Assembly: GCA_026993525.1 (NCBI GenBank)
Contig: JALWSS010000145.1
Location: 1 to 50,457 of the forward strand
Length of the DNA stretch: 50,457 nucleotides
From: Saprospiraceae bacterium
GTDB taxonomy: Bacteria; Bacteroidota; Bacteroidia; Chitinophagales; Saprospiraceae
Reading direction: 5' to 3'
In this document: one piece after another, positions 44,604-50,457 of the stretch
Position numbering within the stretch: position 1 is the stretch's first letter
Layout of the letters: each line of letters starts with the position of its first letter
Made by a program: the position numbers and the translations under genes
The notes under the pieces: model-generated
Seen by the model: only the letters and a program-made list of their open reading frames with translations
Database searches by the model: none
Told to the model about the DNA's origin: nothing

Positions 44604-44624
44604 TTATCCACAGGAAGTGGATAA
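44604..44624. promoter_or_regulatory. Inverted DnaA-box pair
   Basis: TTATCCACA (44604-44612) is a perfect DnaA box. Its inverted partner on the other strand reads TTATCCACT (44624-44616), one mismatch. The two form a perfect 8-bp inverted repeat with a five-base spacer, in the gap between the divergent glnII and HhH genes. A weaker TTATCTACG lies at 44712-44720. Confidence 0.5.
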
Positions 44625-44747
44625 AGCTTTCTCGATTTCAATCGCCAAAACATCCTTCTAAAATATTTGCACAACTTGAAATAAATTTGGACGATGCCTT
44701 TCACACAGAATTATCTACGCTTTATTTGAGAAGGCAATTTTGCGAAG

Positions 44748-46892
44748 ATGGAGAAATTCCTGTTACATCCGGGCAAGCTGATCAGGACGGGCCTTCCGTT
44801 TCACGGCTTTGCCATCTTGCTACTCCCTTTGAGTGCATGGCTTGTTTTGCTGCCTTCTGAACTGTTCTCCCAAACAGACACGAGTCAGGTGGAGCCCGCC
44901 GCCATTGAAATACTGGAAGAATCGGCCGAGGGCACCCTCACCGAAGAAATATCCGACAATACCGCCTTTGAGCCATTGGATTATTACCGTCAGAACCGAT
45001 TGGATCTCAATACGGCCGATGCTGCCCAGTTGTCTCAGTTGTTGTTCCTGACCCCTCTTCAAGTAGAAAACATTCTGGCCTATCGGGAGGGGTTGGGGGC
45101 CTTCATCTCAATTTATGAACTACAGGCCGTTCCGGGAATGGACATTGCCACTGCCAAAACGCTGTTGCCATTTGTAAAGATTGGTGAAAACGGCAGTGTT
45201 GGTGCTTCGTTGAAGCAGGTGCTGAACTCAAAAGGCACGCACCTTATTATTGCCCGATGGGCGAGTACACTTGAAAAAGCAAAAGGATTTGAACAGCCTG
45301 AAGAAGTCGGAAGGTCTCGTTACCTGGGAGACCCGAACCGGTATTACCTCCGCTACCGGTACACTGCAGGCAGGTTCTTGTCGGCAGGCATCACCGCCGA
45401 AAAAGATGCGGGAGAACCCTTTTTTGCCGAAGGAAATGAACGAGGTTTTGATTTCTATTCAATGCACCTGGAGTGGAAAAGTCCAGGGGCTAAAGGGATC
45501 AGGTACCTGGGCATTGGCGACTACGAGGTGAATTTTGGGCAGGGATTGATCCAATACCATGGCTTCAGCACCGGCAAATCAGCCCTTACCACCTCGGTGA
45601 AAAGGGTGGCTCCGGTTTTTAAAGCCCACACCTCAGTGAATGAAATTGATTACTACCGGGGCCTCGCCATCGCCTGCCAGCTCAATCCCGCATTGACCAT
45701 CAACGCTTTCATTTCGAGAAATAAACGGGATGCCAATGTTGTGGAACCAACCGACAGCCTGCTTGCCGAAGATTTTCCGGACATCAGCTCACTCCAAAGT
45801 TCGGGATTGCACAGAACCGCCAGTGAAATAGCCGATAAAAACAGCACCACCCAAACGAGCTTCGGTTTCAGCGTGGGTTTCCGGCACCGTAAATTCCAGC
45901 TCGCATTGAACGCAGTCAGCCACAAGCTTTCCAACCCCCTCCAACCGCGTGAGGCACTTTACAACAGGTACTATTTCACAGGCACCACACTGTTCAACTC
46001 CAGTGCTTCCTATTCATGGACTTTCAGGAATGCCCACTTTTTCGGTGAAATTGCGACGGCTGACCTCGGGGCATTTGCCAGCATCAACGGGCTGTTACTT
46101 TCCCTTGGCAAGGGGATCGAAACCGCTTTCGTTTACCGCAATTACCAGAAGGAATTCACCAGTTTCAGTACCAGGGTATTCGGCGAAAGCCGCAACCCCT
46201 CCAATGAGTCGGGCCTGTATTTTGGAGCAAAAATTCAGCTTGCCCCCCGCTGGAAACTGAACTTGTACAACGACCAATGGAAAAATGACTGGCCCCGCTT
46301 CAGCAATGATGCCCCTGCCAGAGGTAATGAATTGCTGTTGAGGCTGACCTACGAGGAAAGGAGAAGGCTGATCGTTTACGGGCAATTGAAGCGGGAACTG
46401 AAAGAATCCAACTTTCAGTCAGAACTTCAAACCTCTCCTACCCTTCCCAAAGAAACCCTTCAATTTCGTGTCCACACAGCTTACCAGCTGGTTGATGGAC
46501 TGGAGATGAGAACGCGGTTTGATTGGGGAAAGGTGAGCCAAGGCCCGGAAACCCTGAAAGGGATCAGCATTTACCAGGATTTGATCTACAGACAGATGGG
46601 AAGCCCCTGGTCACTTTCCTGCCGCTATGCCATCTTCGACACAGAAGACTACGACATCCGGTTTTACCACTATGAAAACGACGTTTTGTACAGCTTTTCC
46701 ATTCCGGCTTATTTCAATGGCGGCATCAGGTATTACCTGAAGGTGCGATACAAAATACGAGGAGGGCCACAACTGGAGATCAGGTTTGCCAGAAGCACTT
46801 TTCCGAAGCTTGGAAGCATCGGTAGTTCGCTGGATCAGATTCAGGGCAATACCAAATCGGAACTCAAGTGCCAGCTATTCTGGAAGTTCTAA
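44748..46892 (+). CDS. ComEA-type helix-hairpin-helix protein with beta-barrel-like C-terminal part
   Basis: The protein has 714 aa with an N-terminal hydrophobic signal (residues 20-42, ending ELFSQ). The HhH region at about 80-140 (LDLNTADAAQLSQLLFLTPLQVENILAYRE and ISIYELQAVPGMDIATAKTLLPFV) resembles ComEA, the DNA-binding receptor of natural transformation. The remaining 560 residues are rich in alternating aromatic strands (RYYLRYRYTAGRFLSAGI, GDYEVNFGQGLIQYHG), like an outer-membrane beta-barrel. The combination is widespread in Bacteroidota and of unknown role; an outer-membrane function linked to DNA or protein binding is a guess. It is divergent from glnII, and its stop codon is one base from the convergent NamZ-like gene. 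Confidence 0.8.
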   Translation: MEKFLLHPGKLIRTGLPFHGFAILLLPLSAWLVLLPSELFSQTDTSQVEPAAIEILEESAEGTLTEEISDNTAFEPLDYYRQNRLDLNTADAAQLSQLLFLTPLQVENILAYREGLGAFISIYELQAVPGMDIATAKTLLPFVKIGENGSVGASLKQVLNSKGTHLIIARWASTLEKAKGFEQPEEVGRSRYLGDPNRYYLRYRYTAGRFLSAGITAEKDAGEPFFAEGNERGFDFYSMHLEWKSPGAKGIRYLGIGDYEVNFGQGLIQYHGFSTGKSALTTSVKRVAPVFKAHTSVNEIDYYRGLAIACQLNPALTINAFISRNKRDANVVEPTDSLLAEDFPDISSLQSSGLHRTASEIADKNSTTQTSFGFSVGFRHRKFQLALNAVSHKLSNPLQPREALYNRYYFTGTTLFNSSASYSWTFRNAHFFGEIATADLGAFASINGLLLSLGKGIETAFVYRNYQKEFTSFSTRVFGESRNPSNESGLYFGAKIQLAPRWKLNLYNDQWKNDWPRFSNDAPARGNELLLRLTYEERRRLIVYGQLKRELKESNFQSELQTSPTLPKETLQFRVHTAYQLVDGLEMRTRFDWGKVSQGPETLKGISIYQDLIYRQMGSPWSLSCRYAIFDTEDYDIRFYHYENDVLYSFSIPAYFNGGIRYYLKVRYKIRGGPQLEIRFARSTFPKLGSIGSSLDQIQGNTKSELKCQLFWKF

Positions 46893-46893
46893 G

Positions 46894-48120
46894 TCACTCA
46901 AAATCAGGATAAAGCAAATACTTTTTCCGGATATGTTTGAACGAGCTGAGTGCTTCCTGCCAGCTTTTTCTGATTGCTGATTCCGGCATCCCTGCCTGCA
47001 CTTGTTTTCTCAGTTCGGCCGTTCCGGCCAACTTTTCAAAATAGCCCGTTTTCAGGAAGAAAGAAGATTTGTCAGAATAGTTTTTGTAAGCCGTCAGGAG
47101 GTATCGGAGCTGGATGGTATTTAACGCTTTCAGACTGTCTGTGGGCAGGCCGCTCAGGTCCACTCCCCGGCATTTTTCACCCTGGTGTGGCGGGTACTTG
47201 GAACCGGCATTTGGTTGCGGAGTGAAGAAGAAATCACCCAACTGCAAATCCGGGGCGCCATAGCATTGAAATGGTATGTCCGTTCCTCTGCCCACGCTTA
47301 TTTGCGTTCCTTCGAAAAAACACAGGGAGGGATAGAGATACACCGCCCGCATGTTGGGAAGATTTGGCGAAGGTGGGAGGGGCAGCTCATAGCGTGTAGT
47401 GTGATCATAGTTTTGGCACGGGATGATTGTCAACGAACAACTGACTCCGTTCTCCAACCAGCCTTCACCATTCACCATTGTGGCCCATTCTCCAATGGTC
47501 ATTCCATAGACAATTGGCACCGGATGAAGCCCCACGTAGCTTTTGTATGCTGGTTCCAGCAACGGCCCGTCAATGTAAAAACCCAGTGGATTGGGCCTGT
47601 CCAGCACCATCACCGGCACATCGAATTCTGCACAGGCTTCCATGAGGTAGCTCAGCGCTGAGGTGTAAGTGTAAAAACGTACCCCCACATCCTGAATGTC
47701 ATACACCACCATGTCAATGTCGTCCAGGTCTTCTTTCCCGGGCTTTTTCTTTTTTCCATACAGTGAAATGACCGGAAGTCCCGACCGGGGATCTTTTCCG
47801 TCGGAAATATGCTCACCGTCGGCGGCAGTGCCTCTGAAACCATGCTCAGGTGCAAAAATCTTTTCAATCTGTATCCCTGCATTCAGCAAGGTATCAACCA
47901 GGTGGGTGGTCCCTACAAGCGAAGAATGATTGACCATCAGGGCCACCTTTTTGTCCTTTAACACAGGCAGGTATTCCTCAAGATTCCACGCACCTGGCAT
48001 TACCTGTAAAACCTCTTCATTGTTGCTGTCCGGATCATAGCTTTGAGCCTGGAACCGAGGACAATCGGATAACCCGAAGATGGCAAGAATTGCAACAAAT
48101 ATTTTTAACTTTACAACCAT
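46894..48120 (-). CDS. namZ: Exo-beta-N-acetylmuramidase NamZ family (DUF1343)
   Basis: The protein has 408 aa with a signal peptide (MVVKLKIFVAILAIFGLSDC...QAQ). The DUF1343 signature is strong: VALMVNHSSLVG, FAPEHGFRGTAADGEHISDGKDPRSGLPVISLYG, DIDMVVYDIQDVGVRFYTYTSAL, VLDRPNPLGF, SEGRGTDIPF-like (ISVGRGTDIPFQCYGAP). Characterised members remove N-acetylmuramic acid from the non-reducing end of peptidoglycan fragments in wall turnover or recycling. It lies in the same neighbourhood as a lytic transglycosylase but not in one operon. The first base of its start faces the + strand gene at 48196 across 75 bp. Confidence 0.9.
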   Translation of the reverse strand: MVVKLKIFVAILAIFGLSDCPRFQAQSYDPDSNNEEVLQVMPGAWNLEEYLPVLKDKKVALMVNHSSLVGTTHLVDTLLNAGIQIEKIFAPEHGFRGTAADGEHISDGKDPRSGLPVISLYGKKKKPGKEDLDDIDMVVYDIQDVGVRFYTYTSALSYLMEACAEFDVPVMVLDRPNPLGFYIDGPLLEPAYKSYVGLHPVPIVYGMTIGEWATMVNGEGWLENGVSCSLTIIPCQNYDHTTRYELPLPPSPNLPNMRAVYLYPSLCFFEGTQISVGRGTDIPFQCYGAPDLQLGDFFFTPQPNAGSKYPPHQGEKCRGVDLSGLPTDSLKALNTIQLRYLLTAYKNYSDKSSFFLKTGYFEKLAGTAELRKQVQAGMPESAIRKSWQEALSSFKHIRKKYLLYPDFE

Positions 48121-48195
48121 ATTGTTTCAATTTGTGCTGGAAAGGATTGGAACCGGGGAGCAGGCGAAAAGCAAATACCAACAGCAACTATCCAC

Positions 48196-49593
48196 ATGCC
48201 CAGGCGATACGCAATAATAGATGTTGAAACCACGGGAGGAAGGACGATACGCGATAAAATTACAGAGATCGCTATCGTTCTGCACGACGGAGAGCAGGTG
48301 CTTGACACCTTTGAGTCGCTTGTCAATCCGGAATGCCCCATACCCTATGGCATCACAGAACTGACAGGCATCAGCAACGAGATGGTTGCCGAGGCTCCCA
48401 GGTTCTATGAAATTGCGAAGCGAATAGTTGAAATGACCGAGGGGGCGGTTTTCGTCGCACACAATGTCCGGTTCGATTACGGTTTTGTCAGGGAGGAATT
48501 CAAACGCCTGGGGTTCACCTACTCACGAAAACAACTTTGCACTGTCCGCCTGGCAAAAAAAGCCTTTCCCGGTTTGCGTTCCTATAGCCTTGGCAACCTC
48601 ATCAGAACACTGAACCTCAACGCTGGGGCCCGGCACAGGGCCATGGGCGATACAATGGCCACCGTTGATCTTTTTGAAAGGATCATGCGGCTTGAAAACG
48701 GTGAATCACAGGCCGGCGACCTGATAAATCCTGGCATCAAAGAAGCCCTGTTGCCGGGGGCACTTAATCTTGAAAAAATTCATTCGCTTCCTCAAGAATG
48801 CGGTGTCTATTACTTTCACGACCAATACGGCCAGGTGGTGTATGTGGGCAAGAGTATCAACATCCGGAAGCGGGTCGCTTCCCATTTTTCCAATAAGACC
48901 GAAAAGGCCGGCAAGCTTCAGAAACTGGTGCACGATGTCAGTTATGAAGTGACCGGAAGCGAACTGATTTCCCTGTTATACGAATCGCATGAGATCAAGC
49001 GCCTGCGCCCCTCCATCAACAGGGCACAGAAAAACCGCACCTTTCCCTGGTCCATTTACGCTTATCAAAACCAGGCTGGCTATTGGTGCTTTGATGTGGC
49101 CCGGACTTCAGCCTTGAAACAGAAACAGCTCCCCGTATTGTCATCTTACCCTTCGGCAATGCAGGCCCGGTCCTGGCTCAAATCACTCCAACAGGAGTAC
49201 GAATTGTGTTTGAAGCTCTGCAACCTGGAAAAGTCGAACGGCCCCTGTTTCGATTATCATCTTCATAAATGCCACGGAGCATGCATTGCGCAGGAGGATG
49301 CCCGCAATTACAACAGCAGAGCCATGCAAGCTTTTGAGCAATGGGATAAAAGCTACCCACACGACAACTTCATCATTGTAGATTCCGGCAGGGATGAGGA
49401 AGAATGTTCCATAATACTGGTAGAGAATGGAACATACCGGGGATGGGGATTTGCGAGGAAAGACCTGGTAAACGGCGTCAATCCTGAAGGTGCCCATGAC
49501 ATCATCACCAATTTCGATGACAACCAGGAAATCAGGCGGATCATCCTGAACCAGCTTCGCAAAAACAGGAAGCTAAAAGTGGTGCCATATTGA
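48196..49593 (+). CDS. DnaQ-like 3'-5' exonuclease fused to a UvrC/Cho-type GIY-YIG nuclease
   Basis: The protein has 465 aa. Residues 5-165 are a DEDDh exonuclease: Asp9/Glu11 (DVETTG), Asp94 (AHNVRFD) and His147/Asp152 (HRAMGD). A GIY-YIG domain follows (about 197-275) with GVYYF, VYVGKS and NIRKRVASHF, and Glu263 as the likely metal ligand. Downstream, GPCFDYHLHKCHGAC (about 352) is the cysteine-containing segment typical of UvrC and Cho. The helix-hairpin-helix and RNase H parts of UvrC are absent. Such DnaQ-Cho fusions are known in several phyla and are thought to act in DNA repair. The start at 48196 is the first Met before the exonuclease core. Confidence 0.92.
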   Translation: MPRRYAIIDVETTGGRTIRDKITEIAIVLHDGEQVLDTFESLVNPECPIPYGITELTGISNEMVAEAPRFYEIAKRIVEMTEGAVFVAHNVRFDYGFVREEFKRLGFTYSRKQLCTVRLAKKAFPGLRSYSLGNLIRTLNLNAGARHRAMGDTMATVDLFERIMRLENGESQAGDLINPGIKEALLPGALNLEKIHSLPQECGVYYFHDQYGQVVYVGKSINIRKRVASHFSNKTEKAGKLQKLVHDVSYEVTGSELISLLYESHEIKRLRPSINRAQKNRTFPWSIYAYQNQAGYWCFDVARTSALKQKQLPVLSSYPSAMQARSWLKSLQQEYELCLKLCNLEKSNGPCFDYHLHKCHGACIAQEDARNYNSRAMQAFEQWDKSYPHDNFIIVDSGRDEEECSIILVENGTYRGWGFARKDLVNGVNPEGAHDIITNFDDNQEIRRIILNQLRKNRKLKVVPY

Positions 49594-49612
49594 CAGGCCC
49601 TGAAATGACAAA

Positions 49613-49633
49613 GCCGGCTGCATCGCAACCGGC
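49613..49633 (-). terminator. Weak hairpin after the DUF2853 gene
   Basis: GCCGG (49613-49617) pairs with CCGGC (49629-49633); on the minus strand TTTGT follows. It lies between the convergent exonuclease and DUF2853 genes and is the only terminator candidate there. Confidence 0.4.
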
Positions 49634-49663
49634 CCGTCCGTTGTTGTAAAATCACCCGATTAA

Positions 49664-49990
49664 TTACACTTTGACTCCGAGCTTTTGCGCCAGCATGTAA
49701 TAAAACACTGCGCGATACTTGTGGTTGGAGTCGTACTCTTCACAAACAGCCTTGATAGCTTCATCGAGCTTCGGGCTGTCCTTCAAGCCAAGTTTCTTGA
49801 TGAGGAAGTTCTGCTTCACACGATCGAGCTCCGACTGATCTGAGCAGGATACAAGGGATGAATCTCTGTTGTAGATTGATGGGCCAAGACCTTTTGTAAT
49901 GGCTCTGAGCTGATCCGCATCAACTGCTGAACGGGTCTTACTTTTCAGATCGTTCTGGTACTTGTCGAGGAGTTCATCAAATTTACTCAT
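49664..49990 (-). CDS. DUF2853 family protein
   Basis: The protein has 108 aa from MSKFDELLDKYQNDLKSK (49990), the typical start of the family; an in-frame extension to 50065 has no conserved sequence. It is a small all-helical cytoplasmic protein, with the conserved ITKGLGPSIYNRDSSLVSCSD middle and the YRAVFYYMLAQKLG end. Family structures exist, but no function is known to me. It stands alone next to the tRNA-like array, and no transcription link is visible. Confidence 0.8.
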   Translation of the reverse strand: MSKFDELLDKYQNDLKSKTRSAVDADQLRAITKGLGPSIYNRDSSLVSCSDQSELDRVKQNFLIKKLGLKDSPKLDEAIKAVCEEYDSNHKYRAVFYYMLAQKLGVKV

Positions 49991-50186
49991 GATGATGTTG
50001 TGTTTTGAGTTAAAAGTTGGAATCAGGCCAAAGCTAACGAATTCTCTTTTAAACATGACCTGCAAAAAAACTGACTCTTTGACGACAGGTTGAATCGGAA
50101 GTCACTTGTGGCAACAAATGGGAGAGAAAATCAGAAAATCCCCCTCCTACCATAACGGTTTCTTATACCTGACTCTTGTTCCGGAA

Positions 50187-50226
50187 AACCTGGGAGGCAC
50201 ACTAACCGGTCTGCGCTACAGGAGGG
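50187..50226 (-). repeat. tRNA-like unit A, only the 5' half recognisable
   Basis: On the minus strand CCTGTAGCGCAGACCGGTTA (50222-50203) and the following GTG match the 5' part of units B and C, including the D arm. After that the sequence (GCCTCCCAGG) diverges and no T arm or 3' acceptor can be found. This is the most eroded copy. Confidence 0.65.
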
Positions 50227-50230
50227 ACAT

Positions 50231-50256
50231 AAAAAAAGCGAGCCGCTTGACTCGCT
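50231..50256 (-). terminator. Terminator behind tRNA-like unit B
   Basis: AGCGAG (50237-50242) pairs with CTCGCT (50251-50256); on the minus strand a T7 run follows. The stem sits directly after the 3' end of unit B, and its sequence nearly repeats that behind unit C. Confidence 0.8.
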
Positions 50257-50262
50257 TCTGTG

Positions 50263-50337
50263 TCGGGGTGGTGCCGAGTTCTCGGCACGACCCTCCCGAG
50301 CACTCGGGAAGCACTAACCGGTCTGCGCTACAGGGGA
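50263..50337 (-). pseudogene. tRNA-Pro-like unit B, degenerate
   Basis: On the minus strand the D arm (GCGC AGACCGGTTA GTGC) and the 3' acceptor CACCCCGA are kept, but the 5' acceptor strand (TCCCCTG) no longer pairs with it. The anticodon arm is the perfect palindrome TCCCGAG-TG-CTCGGGA (50309-50294). The T arm is another palindrome, GTGCCGAG-AA-CTCGGCAC (50288-50271), in place of the normal T loop. It has no usable anticodon. Confidence 0.75.
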
Positions 50338-50342
50338 GACAC

Positions 50343-50368
50343 AAAAAAAAGCGAGACCCTTGACTCGC
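50343..50368 (-). terminator. Terminator behind tRNA-like unit C
   Basis: GCGAG (50351-50355) pairs with CTCGC (50364-50368); on the minus strand a T8 run follows. It starts 8 bp past the 3' end of unit C, as expected for a transcribed tRNA gene. Confidence 0.8.
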
Positions 50369-50375
50369 TTCTGTG

Positions 50376-50452
50376 TCGGGGTGGCAGGATTCGAACCATG
50401 AGCGACCCTCCCGAGTACTCGGGATGCGATAACCGGTCTGCGCTACACCCCG
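50376..50452 (-). tRNA. tRNA-Pro-like unit C with aberrant anticodon arm (probable tRNA pseudogene)
   Basis: It is 77 nt on the minus strand. The acceptor stem is perfect (CGGGGTG with CACCCCG, then A73). TA at 8-9, the D loop AGACCGGTTA and a TTCGAAT T loop are present, all resembling proline tRNA. The anticodon region is TCCCGAGTACTCGGGA (50424-50409): a palindrome that leaves a six-base or shorter loop with no U33 and no NGG anticodon. The T stem has three extra bases and poor pairing (GCTCATGG against CCTGCC). It is therefore unlikely to decode proline. Its own terminator follows. The promoter would lie beyond the window. Confidence 0.6.
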
Positions 50453-50457
50453 TAAAT

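Noticed and set aside
44604-44720. Chromosomal replication origin
   Set aside because: Only two good DnaA boxes, no AT-rich unwinding element with a box cluster, and no origin-linked genes nearby. Kept only as a DnaA-box pair.
50376-50452. Ordinary functional tRNA-Pro or tRNA-Tyr
   Set aside because: The anticodon loop is six bases or fewer with no U33, and the T stem is mispaired with extra bases. Reading GTA in the loop as a tyrosine anticodon conflicts with the tRNA-Pro-like body.

Overview
The window looks like a chromosomal segment of a free-living Bacteroidota, probably of the Saprospiria/Lewinella type. This placement is an inference. It rests on Bacteroidota-type promoters (TTG, 17-21 nt, TAnnTTTG), few Shine-Dalgarno sequences, type IX secretion-like C-terminal domains, a lipoprotein Omp85 protein of the TamL type, an extended NusB, the DUF1599/DoxX pair, a type II (eukaryote-like) glutamine synthetase, and intergenic GAGAGGTT/GAGGAATT repeats. 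There is no phage, plasmid, IS transposase or CRISPR array.

Layout. 1-58: 5' part of a tRNA-His. 239-10542: envelope and housekeeping genes (four-PDZ protein, DUF4403 lipoprotein, CBS protein, CysZ/EI24 membrane protein, a helical protein of unknown function, TrmH methyltransferase, TamL-like Omp85). 10839-14784: SLC12-type transporter, a repeat-filled gap with a 16-bp minisatellite, and a BioD-like/DRTGG ATPase. 15120-20937: a three-gene respiratory sulfur operon transcribed leftward, consisting of a fused FeS-NrfD protein, a type II sulfide:quinone oxidoreductase and a molybdopterin oxidoreductase. A CRP/FNR-like palindrome lies upstream of it. 21424-25046: queA with a structured leader, RlmI-like methyltransferase, nucleoside permease. 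25150-27345: a decayed gluconate locus. A 6-phosphogluconate dehydrogenase gene runs into a dispersed repeat and loses its C-terminus, and next to it lies a frameshifted GntP remnant. 27346-34752: nusB, DoxX, DUF1599, yidD, an acetyltransferase and a large BNR-propeller protein. 35314-43240: a 1373-aa secreted multidomain protein, a TonB-dependent receptor and an MltD-like lytic transglycosylase. 43341-49990: type II glutamine synthetase with an attenuator-like leader, a ComEA-HhH/beta-rich protein, NamZ-like muramidase, a DnaQ-GIY-YIG fusion and DUF2853. 50187-50452: a tandem array of tRNA-Pro-like units, each followed by its own terminator.

How the parts fit. The sulfur operon is the clearest metabolic module. 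SQR would pass electrons from sulfide to quinone. The cytoplasmic Mo enzyme and its membrane FeS-NrfD partner would exchange electrons between quinone and a further sulfur compound, probably sulfite. The most unusual element is the tRNA-like array at the right end. Its anticodon and T arms have been replaced by short perfect palindromes with the core CCGAG-NN-CTCGG. The same kind of palindrome forms the heart of the dispersed intergenic repeats elsewhere in the window, including the one that ends the gluconate dehydrogenase gene. This suggests an active or recently active family of small hairpin repeats that shapes intergenic regions and tRNA genes.
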